Source: Kribbella amoyensis (GTDB lineage: Bacteria; Actinomycetota; Actinomycetes; Propionibacteriales; Kribbellaceae). Taken from it: a stretch of DNA of 64,000 bases. The stretch is taken from assembly GCF_007828865.1 (NCBI RefSeq), contig NZ_VIVK01000001.1, positions 1,302,001 to 1,366,000 on the forward strand, given 5' to 3'. Below are positions 1-8,573 of this stretch, in pieces. The translations under genes were made by a program, and so were the position numbers. The notes under the pieces were generated by a model. It was not told the origin of the DNA. It ran no database searches and worked only from the letters and a program-made list of their open reading frames with translations. The first letter of the stretch is position 1. Every line of letters begins with the position of its first letter.

Positions 1-410
1 TGCAGACGTCCCAGGGCAAGGTACTGCTGGCCGGGCTGTCCGCCGACGAGCTCGCGGAGACCCTGGACCAGCCGAGCCGGGCCGGGCTCCCGCCGTACAT
101 CGGCCGCTCCGCCGAGCAGTTGCGCGAGGAGCTCACCGAGATCCGCGCGCGCGGCTGGGCCCTGGCCGACGAGGAGCTGGCGCCCGGCGTACGGTCGGTG
201 GCTGCCCCGGTTCGCGACGGCACCGGCACGATCCGCGCCGCGATGAACGTCACCGTCCATGCCGCCGAGACGACCACCGAGCAACTCCTGAAGGACCACC
301 TGCCGCTGCTCCTACGGACAGCGGGCGATGTCAGCGCCGAATGGGCCCGGTGGCAATCTCGGCCCCACGTGGAGGTGGATCAGCCCTCGCGCGGATCCAC
401 CCCGGCGTAG
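1..410 (+). CDS. IclR-family transcriptional regulator, C-terminal part
   Basis: The gene enters from before the window; only about 135 C-terminal codons are present and the reading frame is open from base 3. The visible part is the IclR effector-binding domain: a QTSQGKVLLAGL segment, then PPYIGRS, RARGWALADEELAPGVRSVAAPVRD and AAMNVTV, which follow the order seen in PcaR/PobR-type IclR regulators of aromatic-acid catabolism. The helix-turn-helix is missing, so the target cannot be read. Its last 31 bases overlap the convergent gene at 380-1075. IclR membership is seen from motifs; a link to aromatic degradation is inference only. Confidence 0.85.
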   Translation, partial: QTSQGKVLLAGLSADELAETLDQPSRAGLPPYIGRSAEQLREELTEIRARGWALADEELAPGVRSVAAPVRDGTGTIRAAMNVTVHAAETTTEQLLKDHLPLLLRTAGDVSAEWARWQSRPHVEVDQPSRGSTPA

Positions 411-1075
411 TCCCGCCAGACGTACGGCGGGACCTGGCTGACGACCTGCTCGAGCAGGTGCAGGCGGTTCATCACCTCGGGCGGGCTGTGCGGGCCCTTG
501 TCCCAGCCGACCAGCGAGTTGCCCTCGACCCGCCAGCCGATCTCGCCGCGGGCCAGCAGCAGCTCCATCATCCGTGGGTGGATCACCGCGTGACCGAAGC
601 GCTCGTCGTCCGCCTTCACCCGGAACGCGCGGTTGAACTGGTCGCTCTCGAACTGCAGGTCGGCGAACCCGAACGCGTTCGCGACCGCGCCGCCGAAGAT
701 GCCCTCGTGGGTCACCTCGAGGTGCGGCAACGGGCCGGGCAGCTGCAGCACGACGACGCCGTACTTGTGCGTCGTCGTCCGCCGCCGGCCCTTCGAGTCG
801 GTCGAGTGCGTCTGGTAGCTGTAGTCGAAGGCAACCATCTGGCGACCCTGCACCGCCCCGGTCAGCACGTTGCGGACCCGCCGGTGGTCACCGGTCTGGA
901 ACGGCTCGCCGCCCCACTGCCCGGCCAGGCCGTGGTTCTCCTCCTGGTACGTGAACCCCTGCTGGGCGGCGAAGGTGGCGAACTCCTCGCGACGCTTCTT
1001 CGCGGCGTAGTAGTTGAAGTACGCGATCGCGCCCGCGATCGCGAGCCCCACCACGATGAGGAGGGCGACCTCCAT
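380..1075 (-). CDS. membrane-anchored protein of unknown function
   Basis: This 231-residue protein has one N-terminal membrane helix (about residues 2-20, rich in V, A, I, G) followed by a charged KKRREEF stretch and a soluble domain of some 200 residues. It lacks a signal-peptidase site, so it is probably an N-terminally anchored cytoplasmic-side protein. The soluble part has a beta-rich look (YSYQTHS, TTTHKYGVVVLQL) resembling DUF3137-type proteins, a weak assignment. Its start codon overlaps the stop codon of pyrE (TGATG at 1073-1077), so the two genes are probably translated from one mRNA. No catalytic residues are recognisable. Confidence 0.75.
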   Translation of the reverse strand: MEVALLIVVGLAIAGAIAYFNYYAAKKRREEFATFAAQQGFTYQEENHGLAGQWGGEPFQTGDHRRVRNVLTGAVQGRQMVAFDYSYQTHSTDSKGRRRTTTHKYGVVVLQLPGPLPHLEVTHEGIFGGAVANAFGFADLQFESDQFNRAFRVKADDERFGHAVIHPRMMELLLARGEIGWRVEGNSLVGWDKGPHSPPEVMNRLHLLEQVVSQVPPYVWRDYAGVDPREG

Positions 1076-1620
1076 CAGCTCAGGCCCAGGTCGGTCAGCC
1101 CGAACGCGGCCCGGTACTCCAGGCCCTCGGACTCCACCTTCTCCTTCGCACCGGTGGCCCGGTCCACGATCACCGCGACGGCGACCACCTCGGCCCCGGC
1201 CTCGCGCAACGCCTCGACGGCGGTGAGGACCGAACCGCCGGTGGTGGAGGTGTCCTCGACCGCGAGCACCCGCCGGCCCTTGACGTCCGGACCCTCGATC
1301 CGGCGCTGCATCCCGTGCGTCTTCTCCGCCTTGCGCACCACGAACGCGTCCAGCTTGCGGCCCTGCTGTGCGGCGGCGTGCAGCATCGACAGCGCGACCG
1401 GGTCGGCGCCCAGCGTCAGTCCGCCGACGGCCTCGTAGTCCAGGTCCGCGGTCAGCTCGAGCATCGCCGGGCCGATCAGCGGCGCGGCCTCGGCGTCCAG
1501 CGTGACCCGGCGCAGGTCGACGTAGTAGTCGGCCTCCTTCCCGGACGCCAGCGTCACCCGGCCGTGCACGACGGCCTTGCCCTTGACCTGCTCCAGCAAC
1601 GCCTCACGATCAGCACTCAT
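1075..1620 (-). CDS. pyrE: orotate phosphoribosyltransferase
   Basis: The 181-residue product makes orotidine 5'-phosphate from orotate and PRPP, the fifth step of de novo pyrimidine synthesis. The PRPP-binding motif is clear (RVLAVEDTSTTGG), as are the N-terminal YYVDLRRVTLD block and the GGLTLGADP loop typical of PyrE. The start chosen is the ATG giving MSADREALLEQ; the frame stays open for another 114 codons upstream, but that stretch translates the low-complexity repeats at 1.6-2.0 kb and is not conserved-looking. Length fits PyrE of Actinomycetota (about 180). The next gene downstream starts inside its stop codon. Confidence 0.95.
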   Translation of the reverse strand: MSADREALLEQVKGKAVVHGRVTLASGKEADYYVDLRRVTLDAEAAPLIGPAMLELTADLDYEAVGGLTLGADPVALSMLHAAAQQGRKLDAFVVRKAEKTHGMQRRIEGPDVKGRRVLAVEDTSTTGGSVLTAVEALREAGAEVVAVAVIVDRATGAKEKVESEGLEYRAAFGLTDLGLS

Positions 1621-1649
1621 AAGCACCCACCCTAAGCGACCCCCCGGCC

Positions 1650-2079
1650 ACCCCTTCTCCCCACCGAACCCCGCACCCCCAGTACGCCCGCCCACCCCGG
1701 CCCCGCACGCCCGCCCCCACTTTGAGCACCCACCCGCCACGCCCACCCCCACCGAACCCCCAGTACGCCGCACACCCCGACCCGCGCCCCCGCGCGCCCG
1801 TCCCCACTTTGAGCACGCACCCGCCACGCCCACCCCCACCGAACCCCGCACCCCCAGTGCGCCCGCCACTTCGTGCACCGACCAGCCACCCAGAGCCGCC
1901 CATTTCGACCAGCCCGCGCACAAAGTGGTACTCGGCAACCACCTTGAGCACAGACCGGTCACCGGGGCCCGCCGAAGGTGGCCGGGCCGTGCACAAGGTC
2001 AGGGGTGACGGCTTGGGGCGGGGCGCTGGGTGACGCGGGGCGGGTGGCGTGGCATGGCGGGTGCGTGCTCAAAGTGGGG
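1650..2079. repeat. imperfect direct and inverted GC-rich repeats between pyrE and sortase
   Basis: The 684 bases between pyrE and the sortase gene contain no convincing gene. The 15-mer CCCCACTTTGAGCAC occurs at 1715-1729 and 1802-1816 (87 bases apart), each followed by a matching run of CACCCGCCACGCCCACC type. Its reverse complement lies at 2065-2079, again flanked by matching sequence, so the 1802 copy and the 2065 copy form an inverted pair with about 50 bases of similarity per arm. The plus strand changes from C-rich (1621-1900) to G-rich (2000-2300) across the region. Open frames here differ in amino acids yet all translate the repeat, which argues against coding. Confidence 0.7.
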
Positions 2080-2120
2080 TTGGGCGCGCGGACGCGCGGG
2101 GTGCGAGGTCGGGGTAGCGC

Positions 2121-2304
2121 GGGGTGCTGGGTGACGGGGTGGCGCGGGATGGGGCGGGGTGCTGGGTGACGGGGTGGCGCGGGATGGGGCGGGGTGCGCG
2201 GGATGGGGCGGGGTGCTGGGTGACGGGGTGCTGGGTGACGGGGTGGGGGCGGGGTGGCGCGGGGTGCTGGGCGTGGGGTGGGCGGGGGCGGGGGCGGGGG
2301 CGGG
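2121..2304. repeat. G-rich tandem repeat ending in a G4-type tract
   Basis: A roughly 35-base unit containing GGTGCTGGGTGACGGGGTGG is repeated from 2121 and 2156, then in shortened and rearranged copies to about 2270. It ends in four or more G-runs spaced by single C residues at 2280-2304, a sequence able to form a G-quadruplex on the plus strand. This tract touches the stop codon of the sortase gene (2305-2307), so on the sortase mRNA it would be a C-rich 3' end. Confidence 0.7.
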
Positions 2305-2949
2305 TCAGCGCTTCTTGGTTTGGGTGACCAGGTGGCCGAAGGCGATGGAGCGGTCCGGGGAGTGGAAGAGGTCCTGGCAGGTGGTCAGGGTGATGGTCGG
2401 CCGGGTCGGTGCCTGGCCCGGGTGGCCCGGGACCGGGTCGAGGACCCAGGTGTCGGCCGGTTTCAAGGTGAGGTCGCGGGGCGAGGTGTCCAGCTCGTAC
2501 GTGTAGACCGCGTCCCGGGTCTCGACGACGACCTGGTCCCCCTTGTCCAGGTCGAGCAGCCGGCGGAACGGCGACCCGTGGGTGACCCGGTGACCGGCGA
2601 TGGCGAAGTTGCCGGGCTGACCGGGCAGTGCGGTCTGCGGGTAGTGGCCGATCCCGCGGGCCAGGTCGTCGGCGGTGACGCCCTCGACCACTGGCTTCTC
2701 CCAGTCCGCGCCGAACTTCGGGATCCGCAGCAGCGTGATCGGCGTCCCGGCCGCCGGTTTCGCGGTCGTCGGCTCGGTGGTCGGCGGCTTCGGGGTCTGC
2801 CACTGGTCCCGCAGGTCGCGTTCGAGCTGGTCCATCGTCCGGTTGGAGGTGACCCCGGTCCCGAAGTACTGCCAGCTCACCCAGCCGATCAGGCCGAGTC
2901 CGACGACGAGCAGCACGACACCGAGCCCCCGGAGTACGCGCCGTGCCAT
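2305..2949 (-). CDS. class E sortase
   Basis: The 214-residue protein is a membrane-anchored transpeptidase that attaches secreted proteins to the cell wall; class E enzymes of Actinomycetota are known to prefer LAxTG-type signals. An N-terminal membrane helix spans about residues 7-24. A proline/threonine-rich linker (residues 52-70) is followed by the sortase beta-barrel. The catalytic triad is visible: His120 in AGHRVTHG, Cys191 in TLTTC and Arg200 in SPDRS. No sortase substrate or pilin gene lies nearby, so it is probably a housekeeping enzyme. It is transcribed away from tdh, sharing the short upstream region 2950-3058. Confidence 0.92.
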   Translation of the reverse strand: MARRVLRGLGVVLLVVGLGLIGWVSWQYFGTGVTSNRTMDQLERDLRDQWQTPKPPTTEPTTAKPAAGTPITLLRIPKFGADWEKPVVEGVTADDLARGIGHYPQTALPGQPGNFAIAGHRVTHGSPFRRLLDLDKGDQVVVETRDAVYTYELDTSPRDLTLKPADTWVLDPVPGHPGQAPTRPTITLTTCQDLFHSPDRSIAFGHLVTQTKKR

Positions 2950-3058
2950 GGCGACAAGTATGCAGATCGGCTGTAAAGCCTGTGTACGACGTGTCGATGG
3001 ACGCGGCCCACGCCCCGGGACGACGATGTGGACGGCAGACATCCGAGGAGGTACGGAC

Positions 3059-4108
3059 GTGAAGGCGCTGGTCAAGGCCGCGAGCGAACCAGGGCTGTGG
3101 CTGCAGGACGTGCCCGAGCCCGAGATCGCTCCGGACGAGGTGCTGATCAAGGTACTGCGGACCGGGTTGTGCGGGACCGACCTGCACATCCAGGCCTGGG
3201 ACCACTGGGCCCAGCGCAACGTCCCGGTCCCGATGGTCGTCGGACACGAGTTCGCCGGCGAGGTGGTCGAGATCGGCGCCGGGGTCCGCGACGTCGCGGT
3301 CGGTGACGTCGTCAGCGGCGAGGGTCACCTGGTCTGCGGCCGCTGCCGCAACTGCCGGGCCGGCCGCCGGCACCTCTGCATCAAGACCCGCGGCCTCGGC
3401 GTGCACGTCCCGGGCGGCTTCGCGGAGTACGTCGCGCTGCCGGCGAGCAACGTCTGGGTGCATCGCGACCAGGTCGACCTGGACGTCGCCGCGATCTTCG
3501 ACCCGTTCGGCAACGCGGTGCACACGGCGCTGTCGTTCCCGGTGGTCGGCGAGGACGTGCTGATCACCGGCGCCGGCCCGATCGGGATCATGGCCGCCGC
3601 CGTCGCGCTGCACGCCGGCGCCCGGAACGTGGTGATCACCGACCTGTCCGAGTACCGGCTGGAGCTGGCCCGCAAGATCGGCGTCACGCACGCCGTCAAC
3701 GTCGGTGAGCAGCCGATCGCGGCGGCGCAGCGCGAGCTCGGGATGCGCGAGGGCTTCGACGTCGGGATGGAGATGTCCGGGCAGCCGGCCGCGTTGCGGG
3801 ACATGCTGGCCAACATGAACCACGGCGGCAAGATCGCGATGCTCGGCCTGCCCGCCGACGAGATCGCGATCGACTGGAGCACGGTGGTGCTCAACATGCT
3901 GACGATCAAGGGGATCTACGGCCGGGAGATGTTCGAGACCTGGTACTCGATGTCGGTGATGCTGGAACGCGGCCTCGACCTCGCCCCGGTGATCACCCAC
4001 CGGTTCGGGTACGCCGACTTCGCCCAGGGCTTCGACGTCGCCCGGGAAGGACACTGCGGCAAGGTCATCCTGGACTGGACGACCCCGAGTTACGAGGAGA
4101 GCAACTGA
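3059..4108 (+). CDS. tdh: L-threonine 3-dehydrogenase
   Basis: This 349-residue zinc- and NAD-dependent medium-chain dehydrogenase oxidises threonine to 2-amino-3-ketobutyrate. The GTG start has an ideal ribosome-binding site (GAGGAGGT at 3045-3052, spacer 6). With this start the residue numbers match E. coli Tdh exactly: catalytic zinc ligands Cys38, His63, Glu64, and structural-zinc cysteines 93, 96, 99 and 107. The Rossmann motif is GAGPIG. An in-frame ATG at 3025 would add 11 residues but has no good ribosome-binding site. The stop overlaps the kbl start by one base, so both enzymes are co-translated and form the threonine-to-glycine pathway. Confidence 0.96.
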   Translation: MKALVKAASEPGLWLQDVPEPEIAPDEVLIKVLRTGLCGTDLHIQAWDHWAQRNVPVPMVVGHEFAGEVVEIGAGVRDVAVGDVVSGEGHLVCGRCRNCRAGRRHLCIKTRGLGVHVPGGFAEYVALPASNVWVHRDQVDLDVAAIFDPFGNAVHTALSFPVVGEDVLITGAGPIGIMAAAVALHAGARNVVITDLSEYRLELARKIGVTHAVNVGEQPIAAAQRELGMREGFDVGMEMSGQPAALRDMLANMNHGGKIAMLGLPADEIAIDWSTVVLNMLTIKGIYGREMFETWYSMSVMLERGLDLAPVITHRFGYADFAQGFDVAREGHCGKVILDWTTPSYEESN

Positions 4109-5289
4109 TGTTCGGCCGGATGCGGGACGACCTGACCACGACGATCGGTGAGATCCGGGACGCCGGGCTGTACAAGTCCGAGCGGGTGATCACCTCGCCG
4201 CAGAACGCCGGGATCTCGGTGGCCGGTGGCAACGAGGTGCTGAACTTCTGTGCGAACAACTACCTCGGCCTGGCCGACCACCCGGACGTGATCGCGGCCG
4301 CCAAGGGTGCCCTGGACGAGTGGGGCTTCGGGATGGCGTCGGTGCGCTTCATCTGCGGGACCCAGCAGATCCACAAGGACCTGGAAGGGGCCCTGAGCAC
4401 CTTCCTCGGGACCGACGACACGATCCTGTACAGCTCCTGCTTCGACGCCAACGGCGGGTTGTTCGAGACCCTGCTCGGCGCCGAGGACGCGGTCATCTCG
4501 GACGAGCTCAACCACGCCAGCATCATCGACGGGATCCGGCTGTCGAAGGCGAAGCGGTACCGGTACAAGAACCGCGACATGGCGGATCTGGAGGCGCAGC
4601 TGAAGGACGCCGCCGACGCGCGGTACCGGCTGATCGCCACCGACGGCGTGTTCTCGATGGACGGGTACCTGGCTCCGCTGGACGAGATCTGCGACCTGGC
4701 CGAGCGGTACGACGCGCTGGTGATGGTGGACGACTCGCACGCGGTCGGGTTCGTCGGCCCCGACGGCGCCGGGACGCCCTCGCTGTTCGGCGTGAAGGAC
4801 CGCGTCGACGTCGTCACCGGTACCCTCGGCAAGGCGCTCGGCGGCGCCTCCGGTGGGTACGTCTCCGGCCGCGCCGAGATCGTCGAGCTGCTCCGCCAGC
4901 GGTCCCGCCCGTACCTGTTCTCCAACTCGCTGGCCCCGTCGGTGACCGCCGCGTCGCTGAAGGCGCTGGAGCTGATCGGCGGCTCCTCCGACCTGCGCGA
5001 CAAGCTCGCCGCCAACACGACGCTGTTCCGCACGAAGATGACCGAGGCCGGCTTCGACGTGCTCCCCGGCGACCACCCGATCGCCCCGGTGATGATCGGC
5101 GACGCCGCCGAAGCGGGTCGCCTCGCCGACAAGCTCCTCGACCTCGGCATCTACGTCATCGGCTTCTCGTACCCGGTGGTCCCGCACGGCAAGGCCCGCA
5201 TCCGCACCCAGATGTCGGCGGCCCATTCGACCGAAGACGTCGAACGTGCCATCGCCGCCTTCGTCGAGGCCCGCGCCGCCCTCGGCTGA
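4108..5289 (+). CDS. kbl: glycine C-acetyltransferase (2-amino-3-ketobutyrate CoA ligase)
   Basis: The 393-residue PLP enzyme of the alpha-oxoamine synthase family cleaves 2-amino-3-ketobutyrate with CoA to glycine and acetyl-CoA, completing the pathway begun by Tdh. The PLP lysine is Lys242 in [14 protein letters not shown]; the Asp-Ser-His triplet DDSHAVG that stacks on PLP is at residues 208-214. The length is normal for the family (about 395). Its ATG overlaps the tdh stop (TGATG at 4106-4110), showing tight coupling. Metabolically the pair supplies glycine and acetyl-CoA from threonine. Confidence 0.96.
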   Translation: MFGRMRDDLTTTIGEIRDAGLYKSERVITSPQNAGISVAGGNEVLNFCANNYLGLADHPDVIAAAKGALDEWGFGMASVRFICGTQQIHKDLEGALSTFLGTDDTILYSSCFDANGGLFETLLGAEDAVISDELNHASIIDGIRLSKAKRYRYKNRDMADLEAQLKDAADARYRLIATDGVFSMDGYLAPLDEICDLAERYDALVMVDDSHAVGFVGPDGAGTPSLFGVKDRVDVVTGTLGKALGGASGGYVSGRAEIVELLRQRSRPYLFSNSLAPSVTAASLKALELIGGSSDLRDKLAANTTLFRTKMTEAGFDVLPGDHPIAPVMIGDAAEAGRLADKLLDLGIYVIGFSYPVVPHGKARIRTQMSAAHSTEDVERAIAAFVEARAALG

Positions 5290-5323
5290 CCACTTTGTCG
5301 GCCGGGTCCGGCAGGATGCGGTT

Positions 5324-6409
5324 ATGACGGTCTTGGGTGCGGATGCTGTCAATCGGGCGACTCTGGCTCGGCAGTTGTTGCTGGAGCGGGCCGAGATTTC
5401 GCCGGTGGAGGCGGTTGCGCGGCTGGCCGGGATGCAGGGGCAGGAGCCGAAGCATCCGTACGTCGGGTTGTGGACGCGGCTGGCCGGGTTCGCGGACGCC
5501 GATCTGACCGCGGCGGTGGGGCGGCGCGAGGTGGTCCGGGCGACCATGTTCCGGGGGACGCTGCATCTCGTCACCGCGGCGGACTACCTGCGGTTCCGGA
5601 CGACGTTGAGCCCGGTACTGGAGGCCGGGTTGCGGATGCTGAAGGACCGGGCCGACGGGCTGGAGCCGGCGAAGGTGGTCGCGGCGGCGACGCGGTTGCT
5701 CAAGAAGGAGCCGCTCACCTTCACCCAGGTCCGGGACGCGCTGGTCGAGGAGTTCCCGGACGTGAACGACCGCGCCCTCGGGTTCTGTACCCGGATGATG
5801 GTGCCGCTGGTGATGGACCCGGCCGACACGCGGTGGGGCTGGCCCGCGAACGCCCGGTTCACCCCGGCCGAGGACTGGCTCGGCGCGAAGCTGCATCGGA
5901 AGGCCGAACCCGCCGAGCTGGTCGTCCGGTACCTGGCCGCGTTCGGACCGGCCACACCCGCCGACTTCCAGACCTGGTCGGGGATCCCGAAGGCGAAGGC
6001 GTCCTTCGAGGCCGCCGAGCTGATGGAGTTCACCGACGAGGCGGGCAAGCCGTTGTACGACCTGCCCGACGCACCGCGGCCGGACCCGGACGTCCCGGCG
6101 CCGGTGCGGTTCCTGCCCGAGTTCGACAACCTGTTGCTCGCGCACGCCAATCGGGAGCGGGTGATCGCCGACGATCATCGGCCGGCCGTCTTCACCAAGA
6201 ACCTGCGGGTGAAGTCGACCTATCTGGTGGACGGCCGGGTGGCCGGACTGTGGACAGCGGAGAGGAAGCGTGGTGTGGCCACTCTCACCCTGACCCCGTT
6301 CGGCAAGCTGCTGAAGAAGCATCTGACCGCGTTGGAGCGGGAGGGGACGGCGTTACTGCGCTTCCTCGAGCCGGACGCCACCTCGTCCGCGGTGGTTACG
6401 GCCGGTTAA
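5324..6409 (+). CDS. AlkZ-like winged-helix DNA glycosylase
   Basis: The 361-residue protein belongs to the winged-helix family PF06224 (HTH_42), whose studied members AlkZ and YcaQ are DNA glycosylases that unhook bulky alkyl lesions and crosslinks. The N-terminal segment LAGMQGQEPKHPYVGLW carries a Gln-x-Gln pair at the place where AlkZ-like members have their catalytic Q-x-Q, whereas YcaQ-like members have Q-x-D. The ATG has an AGGA ribosome-binding site at 5313-5316 with a 7-base spacer. It stands alone, 34 bases after kbl, without a biosynthetic cluster nearby. Family membership is fairly secure; lesion specificity is unknown. Confidence 0.8.
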   Translation: MTVLGADAVNRATLARQLLLERAEISPVEAVARLAGMQGQEPKHPYVGLWTRLAGFADADLTAAVGRREVVRATMFRGTLHLVTAADYLRFRTTLSPVLEAGLRMLKDRADGLEPAKVVAAATRLLKKEPLTFTQVRDALVEEFPDVNDRALGFCTRMMVPLVMDPADTRWGWPANARFTPAEDWLGAKLHRKAEPAELVVRYLAAFGPATPADFQTWSGIPKAKASFEAAELMEFTDEAGKPLYDLPDAPRPDPDVPAPVRFLPEFDNLLLAHANRERVIADDHRPAVFTKNLRVKSTYLVDGRVAGLWTAERKRGVATLTLTPFGKLLKKHLTALEREGTALLRFLEPDATSSAVVTAG

Positions 6410-6471
6410 TGAGGTTGTTGTCACACGTCCGATGACTGGGCTGGAACCCGCTTGCCGAGTGGAATAGACAG

Positions 6472-7296
6472 ATGAGCACAGTCCCCATGATCACTCTGGA
6501 CAACGGCGTCGAGATCCCGCAGCTGGGCCTGGGGGTCTGGCAGATCGAGGACGACCTCGTCACCGACGTCGTCGCCGCGGCCCTCGACGCCGGCTACCGG
6601 CACATCGACACCGCGGCCATCTACGGCAACGAGGAGGGCGTCGGCCGCGCGATCGCCGCGAGCGACCTGGCCCGCGACGACCTCTTCGTCACCACCAAGG
6701 TGTGGAACAACGACCAGGGCTACGACAGCACCCTGCGCGCCTTCGACAAGAGCGTCGGCAAGCTCGGCCTGGAGACGGTCGACCTGTACCTGATCCACTG
6801 GCAGTCGCTGCAGCAGGACAAGTACGTCGACACCTGGAAGGCGTTCGAGCAGCTGTACGCCGACAAGCGGGTCCGCGCGATCGGGGTGTCGAACTTCCAC
6901 ATCCCGGCCTTGCAGCGGCTCTTCGACGAGACCGAGATCCGCCCGGCGGTGAACCAGATCGAGCTGCACCCGGCGCTGCCGCAGGACGAGCTGCGCGCCT
7001 TCCACGCCGAGAACGACATCGTCACCGAGGCCTGGAGCCCGCTCGCGTCCGGTCAGCTGATCAACGACAAGACGCTGGCGAAGCTGGCCGAGAAGCACGG
7101 CCGGACGCCGGCCCAGGTGATGATCCGCTGGCACCTGCAGCTCGGCAACGTGGTGATCCCGAAGTCGAAGACGCCGGCCCGGGTGGCGGAGAACATCGCC
7201 GTCTTCGACTTCAGCCTCGACAACGAGGACATGGCCGCGATCGCCGACCTGGAGACCGGCGTCCGCACCGGCGGCGACCCGGACGTCTTCGGCTGA
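6472..7296 (+). CDS. aldo/keto reductase
   Basis: The 274-residue NADPH-dependent (alpha/beta)8 oxidoreductase has the complete AKR tetrad: Asp46 in HIDTAAIYGNE, Tyr51, Lys76 in TTKVWN and His109 in YLIHWQ. The C-terminal IPKSKTPARVAENIAVFDF block is the cofactor-binding segment. The overall sequence resembles the 2,5-diketo-D-gluconate reductase group (AKR5), but substrates of this group cannot be read from sequence and many members are broad carbonyl detoxifiers. It is a single gene with its own upstream gap (6410-6471). Confidence 0.9.
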   Translation: MSTVPMITLDNGVEIPQLGLGVWQIEDDLVTDVVAAALDAGYRHIDTAAIYGNEEGVGRAIAASDLARDDLFVTTKVWNNDQGYDSTLRAFDKSVGKLGLETVDLYLIHWQSLQQDKYVDTWKAFEQLYADKRVRAIGVSNFHIPALQRLFDETEIRPAVNQIELHPALPQDELRAFHAENDIVTEAWSPLASGQLINDKTLAKLAEKHGRTPAQVMIRWHLQLGNVVIPKSKTPARVAENIAVFDFSLDNEDMAAIADLETGVRTGGDPDVFG

Positions 7297-7382
7297 CCGA
7301 CTCCAGCCACAGGAAGTAACACCTCTTCACAGGAACCCGTCCAGCACCGGCGAGCGGTCCGCCCAGGCGGCTACTCGCCGGT

Positions 7383-7400
7383 CAGGGTCTTTCGGCCCTG
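7383..7400. promoter_or_regulatory. DosR/DevR-like palindromic box
   Basis: The 18 bases CAGGGTCTTTCGGCCCTG have CAGGG/CCCTG arms and a GGG-N2-TTT-N2-CCC type core that resembles the binding site of the hypoxia/dormancy regulator DosR (DevR), consensus GGGACTWWAGTCCC. Three core positions differ. It lies upstream of the small ORF that follows. The resemblance is seen directly; binding is inference. Confidence 0.35.
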
Positions 7401-7507
7401 TCCCGTCGCGGGCGGGGATGGCTCAATCGAAGGACTCGGCGGTCGATGGACCGGACCGGCCGCAGTCTTCTGCGGGCCGGGCCTGGGGGCGGGGGGAACT
7501 GTCACCT

Positions 7508-7741
7508 GTGAGCGTGGAGTTGTGGATGCCCAGACATCATGAGCCGGCTGTCGAGACGTACTACCGGGAGGGCGCGTGGCACACCGGCCGAGCCGACTGT
7601 CCCGGCCCGTTCGCCTCCGGGCCCGACCGTGAGGACCTGATCACGGTCGGGTACGAAGTGGCCCGGTGGAACGCGATGCCGCACGTCATCCGGGCCGCCG
7701 ACGGCACGATCGCCGAGATCAACACCTACGTCACGGCATAA
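7508..7741 (+). CDS. small conserved-looking protein of unknown function
   Basis: A 77-codon ORF encodes an acidic, soluble protein with no membrane segment and a motif-like core WHTGRADCPGPFASGPDREDL followed in sequence by a YEVARWNAMPHVI stretch. I do not recognise the family. The start is uncertain: GTG at 7508 has a G-run 11 bases upstream; ATG at 7526 has GGAG with a 6-base spacer (71 residues); ATG at 7418 would give 107 residues, but its extra part is low-complexity and would begin too close to the palindromic box at 7383-7400. The 3' end overlaps the convergent epimerase gene by 11 bases. Confidence 0.6.
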   Translation: MSVELWMPRHHEPAVETYYREGAWHTGRADCPGPFASGPDREDLITVGYEVARWNAMPHVIRAADGTIAEINTYVTA

Positions 7742-8573
7742 CCAGCTCGTACTCCGCGGTGAAACCCAGCACCCGTTCGGCCGAGGTGAGGTCGAGCGGA
7801 GTCGTCCGGCCGGGCAACTCGGCGCGGATCCGGGTCGCCGGGTGGAAGCGCCGTAAGAGGTCCAGGGTGGGGTACGGCGCCAGCGTGTTCGCGGCAGCGA
7901 CGTGGAAGACGTGCGTCCCGGTGGCCTGGAGCGCCAGTACCGCGGCCCGCGCGGCATCCCGCGTGTCCAGGTAGGCCCACAGATCGGCAGCGCCCGTCGC
8001 CGGGTCTGCCGCGATCTGCTCGGCCCGCGGCAGCAGGCGATCCTCGAGATCACCGACGAACGGGTACCGCAACGCGACGACGTTCATGCCGTGACGACGC
8101 GCCATCATCGCCGCCGTCAGCTCGTCGGCCTGCTTGGACAGCGCGTACGGATCCGCGGCCTGACTCGGCAGGTGCTCGTCGACCGGCACGTACTCCGGAC
8201 TCAGCGGCCGGTCGGCGAACGGCAACCCGTTCGCCGCGTAGCTACTGGCCAGCACCGCGTTCCGTACCCCGGCGACCCCGGCCTCCTCGAGCAAGGTGAA
8301 CGTCGCCAACGTGTTGCCGCCGAACACCTCGTACGGCGTGCCCCGGTGCGGCGCCGGCCGAGCGGCGAGATGAACCACGCCATCCACGCCGGCCAGCGCC
8401 TCCCGGCAGCTCACGGGATCGGCCGCATCGCCCTCGACCCACCGCACCCGTTTCACCGGGGCCGCGGTGCCGGGGAGTACCAGGGCCGTCACCTCGACTC
8501 CTCGGCCCAGCAACTCCGCGACCACCGCACTCCCGATCCGGCCGGCGGCCCCGGTGACGAGCACTCGCTTCAT
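7731..8573 (-). CDS. NAD-dependent epimerase/dehydratase (extended SDR)
   Basis: This 280-residue extended short-chain dehydrogenase has the NAD motif GAAGRIG at its N terminus and the catalytic Tyr-x-x-x-Lys as YALSKQ; the serine position is in SSYAANG. It is the last gene of the minus-strand carbohydrate operon and its ATG overlaps the stop of the preceding glycosidase gene (ATGA at 8570-8573). That coupling suggests it works on a sugar or sugar nucleotide released or modified by the same pathway; similar proteins include uronate dehydrogenase and nucleotide-sugar epimerases. The exact substrate cannot be told. Its 3' end overlaps the convergent small ORF by 11 bases. Confidence 0.85.
   Translation of the reverse strand: MKRVLVTGAAGRIGSAVVAELLGRGVEVTALVLPGTAAPVKRVRWVEGDAADPVSCREALAGVDGVVHLAARPAPHRGTPYEVFGGNTLATFTLLEEAGVAGVRNAVLASSYAANGLPFADRPLSPEYVPVDEHLPSQAADPYALSKQADELTAAMMARRHGMNVVALRYPFVGDLEDRLLPRAEQIAADPATGAADLWAYLDTRDAARAAVLALQATGTHVFHVAAANTLAPYPTLDLLRRFHPATRIRAELPGRTTPLDLTSAERVLGFTAEYELVMP

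Noticed and set aside
1621..1962. upstream extension of pyrE by 114 residues
   Set aside because: The added sequence translates the GC-rich repeats and would nearly double the length compared with normal PyrE.
2121..2304. CRISPR-like array
   Set aside because: The units are contiguous and G-rich without unique spacers, and no cas genes are present.
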